This document shows positions 25,051-34,300 of a DNA stretch of 64,000 bases, piece by piece. The notes beneath the pieces were generated by a model. It had not been told where the DNA came from and did no database searches. It worked only from the letters and a program-made list of their open reading frames with translations. This DNA comes from QYOJ01 sp043810345 (GTDB taxonomy: Bacteria > Bacteroidota > Bacteroidia > Bacteroidales > FEN-979), in NCBI GenBank assembly GCA_043810345.1, contig JBDROF010000016.1, positions 1 through 64,000 on the forward strand, written 5' to 3'. The translations under genes and the position numbers were made by a program. Position 1 is the first letter of the stretch; the number at the start of each line of letters is the position of its first letter.

Positions 25051-25458
25051 ATGAAAAAAACATTGATTTACACGTTTACCTGTATGATTGCCTTCTTTTT
25101 TGTGACCGCTCTCTATGCTCAGGACGCGAAACCCTGGACCATTCCCGCCAAGTACAAAGCCATGAAAAGCACTGTGAAGGCAAGTGATGCCGGTGTGCTT
25201 GCCGACGGAAAAATGCTCTGGTCGAAATTCTGCAAATCCTGCCACGGAAGCAAAGGCCTTGGTGATGGCCCGAAAGCCGCTATGTTGAAGACCTTCCCTG
25301 GAAATTTCTCTACCGCTGCTTTTCAGAAGTACTGTGACGGAGAAATCTACTACATGTCATTCGTAGGCAGAGACGAGATGCCCAATTTCGAAAAGAAGGT
25401 CACTGCTGAGGCTGATCGCTGGGCACTTGTAGCCTATATGCGCACCATGAAGAAATAG
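25051..25458 (+). CDS. Exported monoheme cytochrome c
   Basis: A 135-residue class I-type cytochrome c. Signal peptide about 1-23 (ALYAQ). One heme site CKSCHGSKGLGDGPKA near residue 63, and a later Met (RDEMPNFEKK) as likely sixth ligand. Expected to be a soluble periplasmic electron carrier. It closes the first half of the cluster: a hairpin terminator follows before the membrane quinol module. Confidence 0.88.
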   Translation: MKKTLIYTFTCMIAFFFVTALYAQDAKPWTIPAKYKAMKSTVKASDAGVLADGKMLWSKFCKSCHGSKGLGDGPKAAMLKTFPGNFSTAAFQKYCDGEIYYMSFVGRDEMPNFEKKVTAEADRWALVAYMRTMKK

Positions 25459-25475
25459 CATTGCCAACCATGAAC

Positions 25476-25518
25476 AAAAAGGATGCTAATGAGACACCGT
25501 TGATTTAGCGTCCTTTTT
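25476..25518 (+). terminator. Probable intrinsic terminator
   Basis: AAAAAGGATGCTAA and TTAGCGTCCTTTTT can pair with one mismatch around a loop, and a T-run follows. It lies between the monoheme cytochrome gene and the heptaheme cytochrome gene. Confidence 0.75.
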
Positions 25519-25553
25519 CTTTTTACACATGTAAATAGTTAAATAAATTCGGT

Positions 25554-26588
25554 ATGATGAGAGAAATATACATCAGGCCCTCGTGGCTTGTCATTATCCT
25601 CATTCTTCTGGCTATCATCATCTTTGCCTTTGACTACTCGGCAGGGCCACTCAAATACGAAGATACCGGGAAGGCCAGTCTGGCCGTTCCGGAAGAGATC
25701 AATGTAGACCATTCTCAGTTTCCCAACGCAGAAGAGAACCAGAAATGCTTTCAATGTCACGGCCAGTCTAAGTACACTTACGAAAATACAGAACAGGGCC
25801 GGATGGTCAACGAGCGGATGTATACCACGTTGATTATCTCTCCCAACGATTATTACATCTCCAACCACAAGTCCTTCAAATGCACCGATTGCCATTCCGC
25901 GGAATATGAAAAATTTCCCCATGCAGGAATCCTTCGCATGGAATACAAATACACCTGCCTGGATTGCCATGAAGGGGATGAAACCTATGCTCATTTTTAC
26001 TTTGAAGAGATAGATACCCAATTCATGGCGAGTGTCCATTCAGAAAAACATAGCGATGATTTTACCTGCTGGATGTGCCATAATCCACATACCTATAAGA
26101 TCAACGCACGAACCAACGAAAATATCAGGGAGGTCATCATCTATGATAACACCATTTGTCTCGATTGCCACAGTGATTACAGGAGGTTTCAGCTTCTGAC
26201 TGAGCGGGAACGTCCAAATCTTATCCAGAGCCACGACTGGTTGCCAAACCAGGAGTTGCATATCACCTCTGTCCGTTGCATCGAATGCCATACAGAACGG
26301 TCGGCCGACAGTGCCCTGGTTGAACATAAAGTGTTACCCAAGGAGCTTGCTGTCAAAAACTGCAAAGAGTGTCACTCCAGCAAACCCGAGCTGCTCGCTT
26401 CTTTATATAAGTACGAAGCCCAGGAGGTGCGCAGCAAAGATGGATTTTTCAGGGGGATCACCACCAGTGATTCTGTCGTTATCGGGGCCAGCCGGAATCA
26501 AACCCTGAATATTATCAGTCTGTTAATTTTTGCAGGTGTAATTGCTGGCATTGCATTTCACACCATTTTAAGAATGATTAAAAAATAA
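25554..26588 (+). CDS. Membrane-anchored heptaheme c-type cytochrome
   Basis: A 344-residue cytochrome with seven CxxCH sites (CFQCH, CTDCH, CLDCH, CWMCH, CLDCH, CIECH, CKECH) between an N-terminal membrane segment (about 10-30) and a C-terminal one (about 318-340). It resembles cytochrome subunits that take electrons from a membrane quinol-oxidising module into the periplasm. It is 6 bases upstream of the cytochrome b gene, and the next four genes follow with gaps of 0-26 bases, forming one operon. Start: the first of two adjacent ATG codons. Confidence 0.88.
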   Translation: MMREIYIRPSWLVIILILLAIIIFAFDYSAGPLKYEDTGKASLAVPEEINVDHSQFPNAEENQKCFQCHGQSKYTYENTEQGRMVNERMYTTLIISPNDYYISNHKSFKCTDCHSAEYEKFPHAGILRMEYKYTCLDCHEGDETYAHFYFEEIDTQFMASVHSEKHSDDFTCWMCHNPHTYKINARTNENIREVIIYDNTICLDCHSDYRRFQLLTERERPNLIQSHDWLPNQELHITSVRCIECHTERSADSALVEHKVLPKELAVKNCKECHSSKPELLASLYKYEAQEVRSKDGFFRGITTSDSVVIGASRNQTLNIISLLIFAGVIAGIAFHTILRMIKK

Positions 26589-26594
26589 CCATCT

Positions 26595-27215
26595 ATGGCT
26601 CAAGAAAGACTCTATCTATATCCTGTATGGCTCCGGTTCTGGCACCTGGTGAATGCTCTGCTTTGCCTGATCCTTATCATTACAGGGATCAGCATGCAGT
26701 TCTCTGCTCCCTCGGTAGCCCTGGTTAATTTCGATACTGCCGTAGCTATTCATAACATAGCTGGTATCATCCTAACGATAAACTATGTCATCTTCTTTAT
26801 CGGTAATTTGTTTGCTTTTAACGGAAAACAATATCAGATTGAGTACAGGGGGTTATCGTCACGTCTGATGAAACAGGCACGGTACTATGCATTTGGGCTC
26901 TTTAAGGCTGCCCCTCCCCCCTTTCCCATCAGCAAGGAGAACAAATTCAACCCGTTACAGCGATTTTCCTATGTCTTCATCATGTACCTGTTTGTTCCCA
27001 TCGTATTCATCACGGGCTTTGCCCTGCTCTATCCTAATACGATCCCTACTACCGTTCTTGGAACCAGTGGTCTTCACCTGACCGACCTGTTCCATATCAT
27101 CTCCGGATTCGTCATCACGGTCTTCATGGTCGTTCACATCTACTTCTGTACGATCGGGAAACATCCGGGAGTCAATTTCAAAAGCATGATGAATGGATAC
27201 CATGAAGCCAATTAA
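26595..27215 (+). CDS. Cytochrome b561/b6-type membrane subunit
   Basis: A 206-residue membrane protein with four to five hydrophobic helices. It carries the helix-borne His residues expected for heme b ligation: WHLVNALL near residue 16, AIHNIAG near 52, and HLTDLFHIISGF plus VVHIYF in the last two helices. This type of diheme b subunit exchanges electrons with menaquinol and hands them to a c-type cytochrome. It sits between the heptaheme cytochrome and the ferredoxin/NrfD pair, supporting a shared complex. Confidence 0.85.
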   Translation: MAQERLYLYPVWLRFWHLVNALLCLILIITGISMQFSAPSVALVNFDTAVAIHNIAGIILTINYVIFFIGNLFAFNGKQYQIEYRGLSSRLMKQARYYAFGLFKAAPPPFPISKENKFNPLQRFSYVFIMYLFVPIVFITGFALLYPNTIPTTVLGTSGLHLTDLFHIISGFVITVFMVVHIYFCTIGKHPGVNFKSMMNGYHEAN

Positions 27216-27241
27216 ATAGATAACCTATAAAACCTATATCC

Positions 27242-28210
27242 GTGAAAAGAGAATCAGACGACAATCCCAAAAAGAGTTCCCGAAGGGAGTTCCTGAAGAA
27301 AAGCCTGATTACAGGCGCCGGGGTGGTAGCTACTGGTGGATTGGTTGAAGCCTACCTTGACACTCGTGCTGCAGAAACAGGGAATAAAGTCAAGGTACTT
27401 ACTACCGGCGGTGAGATTGTTGAGGTTGATAAAGCACATATTCGTTATCCGCGTGTCTCCAGGAAAGAGTCCCGTAAGGGGATCCCGGGGAAGAAGTTTG
27501 TCATGGTGATCGATCTGGCCCGCTGTAAGAATGCCCGCGCCTGTGTGGAGAAGTGCCAGGAGGGGCACCATCTTCCCAAAGACCAGGAATTTATGAAAGT
27601 ATACCTGTTACAGGATACGGAATACACCGCTCCTTATTGGTTCCCTAAACCGTGTTACCATTGCGACAACCCGCTTTGTGTATCCGTTTGTCCGGTGGGA
27701 GCTACCTACAAGAGGAGCGACGGGATTGTGCTCATTGATACCGACCGTTGCATCGGGTGTAAATTCTGCATCACGGGTTGCCCCTATTCTACCCGTGTTT
27801 TTGCCTGGCGACACTACGAGGAGTACGATGAAGATACCCAACCCTATTCACCGGAAGCAAGCAGTCCCGGCGTGGAGGGAACCGTTTCAAAATGTGACTT
27901 CTGCCCTGACCTGATCCGGGTGGGAGAATTACCTTACTGTGTGGCCTCCTGTCCGATGGGAGTGATCTATTTCGGAGATCTCGATGAGGATGTCGTTACC
28001 AACGGAACTGAAACCTACCAGTTCAGCCAGCTGATCCGTGATCGTGCCGGATACCGCTACCTGGAGGTTTTGGGAACTCGTCCCAGCGTCTATTACCTGC
28101 CGCCTGTTGAGCGTCAGTTCCCGGTAAATCGTGGGTTTGACGGTCTTGATGAAGAGGTGGAAAAGAGGTATAAAAACACACCATACGTTATGAAACAAAA
28201 GAGGAAATAA
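27242..28210 (+). CDS. Tat-exported four-cluster ferredoxin subunit (HybA/DsrO-like)
   Basis: A 322-residue protein with a twin-arginine signal (SRREFLKK followed by a hydrophobic stretch). Four Cys groups follow: CKNARACVEKC, CYHCDNPLCVSVC, CIGCKFCITGC and CDFC...CVASC, the layout of NrfC/HybA/DsrO-type ferredoxins. In the first group the second Cys of the usual CxxCxxCxxxC is Ala, so that site may carry a [3Fe-4S] or altered cluster. It should face the periplasm and relay electrons to or from the NrfD subunit encoded 2 bases downstream. Confidence 0.88.
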   Translation: MKRESDDNPKKSSRREFLKKSLITGAGVVATGGLVEAYLDTRAAETGNKVKVLTTGGEIVEVDKAHIRYPRVSRKESRKGIPGKKFVMVIDLARCKNARACVEKCQEGHHLPKDQEFMKVYLLQDTEYTAPYWFPKPCYHCDNPLCVSVCPVGATYKRSDGIVLIDTDRCIGCKFCITGCPYSTRVFAWRHYEEYDEDTQPYSPEASSPGVEGTVSKCDFCPDLIRVGELPYCVASCPMGVIYFGDLDEDVVTNGTETYQFSQLIRDRAGYRYLEVLGTRPSVYYLPPVERQFPVNRGFDGLDEEVEKRYKNTPYVMKQKRK

Positions 28211-28212
28211 TC

Positions 28213-29535
28213 ATGGCAAAGGAAAATGAATCAACTCTTCTCCAGGAATTTGCGCCACAGATCGAGCGAACCAATTTCATACAAGCCATCTGGATGTTTT
28301 TTTTGGTCGCTGTTATTGCTCTTGGTTTCTATGCACTCTATCTACAGATCGCGGAGGGACATGTGGTCACGGGAATGCGCGACAACGTCGTGTGGGGAAT
28401 CTACATTGTCAATTTTATCTTTTTCATGGGTGTCAGCTATGCGGGCGCTCTGATTTCAGGAACCCTTCATCTGTTCCGGGCCGAATGGCGGAAACCGATC
28501 ATCCGGATGGCAGAATTCATTACCATCATCGCCTTGCTGATAGGCCCCTGCTATATCCTGCTGTGTATCGGACGCCTCGACCGGTTGCAGTACCTGGTGA
28601 TCTTCGGCCGGATCCAGTCTCCGATCACCTGGGACGTTATTGCGATCTCTACCGACATCTTCGGCTGTTTAATCTTTCTCTACCTGGCCATTCTAAGAGA
28701 TATTGCAGCGATCCGTGATTTTCAGGAGATCCGCCTTCCCAAATGGAAACGGAAATTATATACCATCCTGGCGCTCGGATATACCGGAACACCTGAGCAA
28801 AAGGAGCGTCTCCACAGAGCTACCGACATCATGGCAGCGATGGTCATCGCCATTGCGGTCATCGTGTATTCCGTCCTTGCATGGATCTTCAGCGTAACCC
28901 TCCAGCCAGGGTGGCACAGTACCATTTTTGGACCCTATTTTGTGATTGCAGCAGTGTTCTCCGGATGCGGGGTGCTGATCGTGGTCATGTGGTTGTTTCG
29001 AAAGATCTACCACCTGGAGAAATATATCACGCGAAAACACTTCGTTAATGTGGGTGTTCTGATGCTGATCCTGGCGGCCCTATTCGGGTACTTTACCTTT
29101 AGCGATTACCTGACGAAATGGTATGGCTCCGAACGAAACGATGAACTCCTGATCAACCTGCTCTTTGACGAATATTACTGGCTGTTTATCCTCTCTAACT
29201 ATGTGGGGGTGTTGATGCCAATGATCGTGGTGGGGCTCCCAAAATTACGCACCATCAACAACATTACCATCTCTGCTGTAATTGTGATCCTGGCGCTCTG
29301 GATCAACCGGTACCTGATCGTAGTCCCCACCCTTGAGTCACCATACCTTCCTATTCAGGACTCCCGGCCTGCATGGCTCTTCTATAATTCCACCTGGGTG
29401 GAGTGGGCGTTAACCGCTGCCGGCGTTGCTTTTTTCGCGTTGGCTATGACGATCGGATCCAAATTCATCCCAATCATCAATGTGAGTGAGATGGCAGATA
29501 TACCACCATCGGAGGAAGAAGAAATCCTAGCGTAA
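28213..29535 (+). CDS. NrfD/PsrC-type membrane quinol-interacting subunit
   Basis: A 440-residue polytopic protein with about nine or ten membrane helices, of the NrfD/HybB/DsrP family. Members bind menaquinol within the membrane and pair with a periplasmic four-cluster ferredoxin. The gene begins 2 bases after the ferredoxin stop, and its own stop abuts the next frame. With the cytochrome b and heptaheme cytochrome this gives a four-subunit module comparable in parts to Hmc, DsrMJOP or Cbc-type complexes, but no catalytic subunit is encoded. Confidence 0.9.
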   Translation: MAKENESTLLQEFAPQIERTNFIQAIWMFFLVAVIALGFYALYLQIAEGHVVTGMRDNVVWGIYIVNFIFFMGVSYAGALISGTLHLFRAEWRKPIIRMAEFITIIALLIGPCYILLCIGRLDRLQYLVIFGRIQSPITWDVIAISTDIFGCLIFLYLAILRDIAAIRDFQEIRLPKWKRKLYTILALGYTGTPEQKERLHRATDIMAAMVIAIAVIVYSVLAWIFSVTLQPGWHSTIFGPYFVIAAVFSGCGVLIVVMWLFRKIYHLEKYITRKHFVNVGVLMLILAALFGYFTFSDYLTKWYGSERNDELLINLLFDEYYWLFILSNYVGVLMPMIVVGLPKLRTINNITISAVIVILALWINRYLIVVPTLESPYLPIQDSRPAWLFYNSTWVEWALTAAGVAFFALAMTIGSKFIPIINVSEMADIPPSEEEEILA

Positions 29536-29565
29536 ATGATATTTAACCAGCATATCTCCGGCCCC

Positions 29566-30492
29566 ATGAAAAAGTTCACATTTGCTCATCTGCTCTGGTT
29601 TATTTCCATCCTGATGTTCCTTCCTCCTGCGCTTTCCGCCCAGGAAGTGACCGAAGCAGAGGAGGTGGAACCGGTTGACACATACCTCTCACTGATAGCA
29701 ACCTATACCTCTAATGATACGGTGGTCCTTACAGCAACCCTTTACATCCGGAAAGGCAGGGAGCGCATCGACCTTCAGAACGCGCCGATTTCTTTTTCCG
29801 TTTCAGGCAACAAAGAGCAAATGGAAGTGGGGGAAGCATTTACCGATTCTACCGGAACAGCCCAGGTCATGGTTCCTGTATCGTCAACCCTCTTTCGCGA
29901 CGAAGAGGGTCTGATTACTTATATGGCTGATTTTGAGGGAACTGAAAAATACCTCTCCGCTTCAGAAATGTTTATGTCGAAACCGTCAAAGCTGGAAGTC
30001 GCTTTCTTCCTGGAGGATTCAATCAGATACATTCGTGTTACAGGTCTTCAATTCTCTTCGAATGGAGAGACTGAACCCATTATGGAAGAGACGGTGCTGC
30101 TTTTTGTCCCGGCTCTTTTTCGTCCTCTGCCCATCGGGGAGGTCTGGTTGGATGAAGAGGGTTCAGGATCGATCGAATTTCCCATAACCATCATTGGCGA
30201 CTCCCTGGGGAACATCAAGGTAATTGCCCGGATTGACGAACACGATTCCTTCGGTTATGTGAAAGGAGAAGGCACCTGTGGCTGGGCGGTTCCGAAGCAC
30301 CTCCTGAGTCAGGATAAACCAACCCGTGAACTTTGGACACCGGTGGCCCCCATCTGGATGATGATCACCTTACTTATTTTGCTGGCAGGGGTATGGGGAC
30401 ACTATATCTATGCCGTCATCGAGCTGATCAAGATCAGGAGGAGCGCTAAAAAAGAATCATTCGAGGAAAAAGACTGGTCTAATTATTCGTAG
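29566..30492 (+). CDS. Exported protein with C-terminal membrane anchor, unknown function
   Basis: About 308 residues, not recognised. A signal peptide (about 1-25, ending ALSAQ) is followed by a beta-rich region with Ig-like character (TYLSLIATYTSNDTVVLTATL onward, in short strands) and one C-terminal membrane helix (about 262-285) with a basic cytosolic tail. It is the last gene of the quinol-module operon; an in-frame ATG at 29536 directly follows the NrfD stop, but 29566 gives a clean signal peptide. It may be an accessory or assembly factor for the complex; this is inferred from position only. Confidence 0.7.
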   Translation: MKKFTFAHLLWFISILMFLPPALSAQEVTEAEEVEPVDTYLSLIATYTSNDTVVLTATLYIRKGRERIDLQNAPISFSVSGNKEQMEVGEAFTDSTGTAQVMVPVSSTLFRDEEGLITYMADFEGTEKYLSASEMFMSKPSKLEVAFFLEDSIRYIRVTGLQFSSNGETEPIMEETVLLFVPALFRPLPIGEVWLDEEGSGSIEFPITIIGDSLGNIKVIARIDEHDSFGYVKGEGTCGWAVPKHLLSQDKPTRELWTPVAPIWMMITLLILLAGVWGHYIYAVIELIKIRRSAKKESFEEKDWSNYS

Positions 30493-30505
30493 TTTTGCGA
30501 ATAAC

Positions 30506-30913
30506 ATGATGCCTCTTTTTTCCATTTCCGGTACCGTGATTAAAGGAAGCCAACTGGGAAGGAAACTGGGTTACCCTACGGCCAACCTGGATCTTCCTGA
30601 TGCTTACACGTATTATAGCCTCACCGGTGTCTATGCTGCTAACGTTGAAATGGAAGAGGTGATTTATCCGGGGATGGCAAACATCGGTTTCCGCCCAACA
30701 TTGTCCCAACCCTCTTTTACTGTGGAGGTCAACATCTTTGATTTCAACAGGGATCTCTACGGGAAAACGATTACCATTCATTTTCTGGATAGGATCCGTG
30801 ATGAACTGCGATTCAACTCCCTGGATGAACTGGTGACACAAATGGAAAAAGATGAAACGGAGATTCGAAAAATTCTGTCAGTCACTTTCAACCCGAATGC
30901 CGACTCCCAGTAA
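30506..30913 (+). CDS. Stand-alone riboflavin kinase domain protein
   Basis: A 135-residue protein equal to the C-terminal half of RibF. The ATP/riboflavin-binding block GSQLGRKLGYPTANL (about 12-26) and the GVYAANVE and MANIGFRPTL blocks are the riboflavin kinase signature; the FAD synthetase half is absent. Flavokinases convert riboflavin to FMN. It lies 13 bases after the respiratory operon and could supply FMN, but a normal RibF elsewhere is likely. Its 3' end overlaps gldH on the other strand by 36 bases. Confidence 0.85.
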   Translation: MMPLFSISGTVIKGSQLGRKLGYPTANLDLPDAYTYYSLTGVYAANVEMEEVIYPGMANIGFRPTLSQPSFTVEVNIFDFNRDLYGKTITIHFLDRIRDELRFNSLDELVTQMEKDETEIRKILSVTFNPNADSQ

Positions 30914-31342
30914 ACCTGGTGTTTCTATTCGTGGGATCAGGTTCTCCAGTTCGATGAGAAGCACCCCCGTTTTGTTAATATAGAGCTCATTTTTGAGTAC
31001 GATTGTTACATCACAAAAGCCCTCATCGCAGCTTCCCAGAAATTTACCTTCGGCATCCATAATCTTCATTTGAAACTCCCTGATTCGTTCTTCCCCGGAA
31101 GGGGTATTCATGATCATGTTGAAATCTAGTGATTTATAAGGAAAATCATGGTTGTGTCTGGCAAAAAAAACAATTTTGTAAGGAGTTTCAGCCTGTTCAA
31201 CCGGAATCTCAAAACTCAGAATATTGAACCGTTGCCATACCTGGTTCGGAAATGGATAGTAAACCTCATTGGGCTGATCAGGTTGACATCCCGTCCACAT
31301 GAAAAGAATAATCAGGTAAATCAGGAGGTGGATTTTTTTCAT
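30878..31342 (-). CDS. gldH: Gliding motility lipoprotein GldH
   Basis: A 154-residue lipoprotein with lipobox FMWTGC. The body matches the GldH pattern: an initial YPFPNQVWQRFNILSFEIPV block, then NHDFPYKSLDFNMIM, a GKFLG motif and a C-terminal GLLGVGIRVE. GldH is one of the proteins required for gliding in Flavobacterium and occurs also in non-gliding T9SS carriers. Its start overlaps the histidine kinase stop by ATGA, so the two are translationally coupled. The stop lies inside the convergent riboflavin kinase gene. Confidence 0.85.
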   Translation of the reverse strand: MKKIHLLIYLIILFMWTGCQPDQPNEVYYPFPNQVWQRFNILSFEIPVEQAETPYKIVFFARHNHDFPYKSLDFNMIMNTPSGEERIREFQMKIMDAEGKFLGSCDEGFCDVTIVLKNELYINKTGVLLIELENLIPRIETPGLLGVGIRVESD

Positions 31343-34300
31343 TGTTCCTTTTCAGATACCGGAGCGGAGGATGCCGGAAACCGGATTGTAAAGGTAGTTA
31401 TTTTACCAGGATCGGAGGTAAACCGGATGGATCCTCTCACAGAATGAACTATTTCCTTCACGATAGCCAACCCGAGACCGGCTCCTCCGCTACGGGTGGT
31501 AAAATTGGGTTGAAATATCTTATCCGATTCCTCTTTTTGTATCCCTTTCCCATTATCAGAAATTCGAACAATATGCTCACTCCCCTCCGTGTCCGTTTGC
31601 AACACAATCCTCCCGTTCATTGCTGGCAGGACTTCTATCGCCTCTATCGCATTATTTATCAGATTGCTGCACACGCGTAGAAGTTGCCTCCTGTCTGCAT
31701 ATACCCATTTGACCGATGAGGAGGGATGAAACGCTATATGTATGGATGAAACATCCTTATACATCATCAGTGATTTTCTTACCAGCGCATCCAGATTTAT
31801 GGTTTCGTTTTCCGGTTCCGGCATCCTGGCAAAATAGGAAAATTCGGAGGCAATCGCACTTAGCGTGTCGATTTGTGCAATCAGTGCTTCCGAGAACTTT
31901 TTCAACCGGGTACCCCAGTCTTCGGCTTGATCTTCCCAGGCCTTTTGCAGGTACTGGACCCCCAGCCTCATTGGCGTCAGCGGATTCTTTATCTCATGGG
32001 CCACCTGTTGTGCCATTTCCCGCCAGGCAGATTCCCGCTCCGAAACAGCAAGTCTTTCCGCGCTTATGGACAATTCGTCAAGCATCCGGTTGTATTCCTC
32101 TACCAGTTTTCCAATCTCATCTTCGCGTTGCCATATCAGTTTATCATTGGTTTTTCCGATGCGGATCCGGCCAATCCGTTCGGCCAGTAATTTCAGTGGA
32201 GAGGTAATGTAGTTGCTTACCAGGTATGTCACCACTACTCCCAACAGAATAAAGAGGACATAGATATTGATAAAAGCTACCAGAAAGGTGGATATTTCCC
32301 GTTTCAGATCATCCTGCCTGGAAAAATAGGGCAAATTGACGTAGCCTAGCAGTTTTTTTTGCGTGTTGTAAAACGGCACATAGGCCGAAATGTAACTTAA
32401 CTCTCCAATGTGTTCAATCTGGACAAACATGGAAGTTCTCTTCTGATGAAGCCGCTGGTAGGCCTGCCGGTTGATCAGGTCCGAAATCAATCCTTCTTGG
32501 AATATCCTGGGGCGGGAAGATGCCAACAGGATTCCCCTTGGATCGTACAGGTTGATGTCAGAAAAAAACACATTGGAGAACTTGATCAGGATATTTTCAA
32601 GCTCTTCTCCCCCTGCATCCTGAAGATCTTCTAACCCATCAAATTTATGCTCCACCTCTATGAGGATCGACAATGTTCTCTCCAGCAGGTTTTCTTCATT
32701 TTTCTCACTATTCAGCCAGGTGAGGTAGATCATCATAAGCACTCCGGTGATTATGAACAGGGTGATGATCATGCCCAACATGGATAGTTGAAGCTGGTTC
32801 CTGAGTGAACGGATGGTGAGGGACCTGAGCTCACGCATAGTCAGGAGGCTGTATCCAACTGTAAATAAAAGTACCAGCAGGATCAACAGGTATGAAAAAG
32901 GGGAGATGATATTCAGGAAGGTGGGAAGCTGTTTGCTGATCAACAAAGACTCTTTTTCGTTTATCCGGTACAGAAAATGGTCCATCTGATCCGGCGCCGG
33001 GTAGAGGGTTCCTGTTACCGTATCGACATAGTCGTTGAGTTTAAATCCATATACATACTCCCCTACCCTGTGAATCAGTTGATTATCCTGAAAAAAGGCA
33101 TAGGAATAATCATCCGGGTCAGGAACATCATATGTTCTTCGGTCCACCAATAATTCGGGGTAACCCAAATCCTTATACGTGCTTCTGGAGCTGATTTCCA
33201 GGTAAAGGATTGACTCATAACCTGATATGGGAAGCCGCGCTAAGTAATTTTCATTGCCATAGCCATAATCGAGAAAATAAATCCCCTCCTGGTTTTGTTG
33301 TCCAAATGATGAAATTACATCTTCGAAATAACCTGAGCATCCAACTACGAATCCCTGAGGCTGGATTCGTAACGTCTTGGAAGCCCTGCATACCGTAACC
33401 TGTATATTGAAATTATTCCAGTACTCCTTGAAATAATAATCCAGCAGGTAAGATGACACGCTATCGTCTATCACCTGTTGATCAGCTTCACTTCCTGCAC
33501 CAGCCAGGATTTGTTGTACCATCGAATCGGTTTGTATCAACCGGACAGATTGCTGCAGGAGCAGTTCTGTGACCGGGTTTTGGCGGGTAGCCAGCCTCAT
33601 GGCTATCAGTTCACGCCGCTCCTTTTCACGTTGATCATTTGCCCGGTTCAATACGACTGTGGCGCATGCAGCAAAGAGCACCATCGCCAGGAAAAACCAT
33701 GCAAATGGAAACCTGGTTCTCTCTTTCTCCTGAAGTAATAAGTCTGCCTGGATTTCCGGAATGGTCAAACGCAATGTAAAGAGAATCCAGGCCATAGCAA
33801 GAAATCCTATGGACGCAAAAGCCGGTGCGCTATCCCAGGTAAGACGAGATATGTTTTCTAAATTCATGGGAAGTGTAGAGTGTATCACCAGGCTGTGGAC
33901 ACCTGACATGACCATCATCAGCACAATCAAACTGATGAAAAAGCGGATAACTACCTGAACAGACCTTCTCCATTTTAAACGTCGATCATCAGTTGGCCGG
34001 GTTGGCCAACGACGATAAAACAGGTAAGCAATGAACAGTATCAACAAGCTGTTGATCAGAAAATCTCCTAATGACGGGAAGAGCCAGGATGAAGAATATA
34101 GGACGGGGCCAAACAGCTCAGATTGATAGAGTGCTTCAGGCCAATGCAGGAAAAACTGCAAACCACGCAGGATAAGGATATCGGCAATCAGGATTAAAAA
34201 AAGCCAATACTTGTTACGGATGATATGTTTCAGGCGGATTGAAAATTGGAATAAGAAGGCAATGAAGAAAAGATAGGCAAGCATCAATATGAGGATCAAC

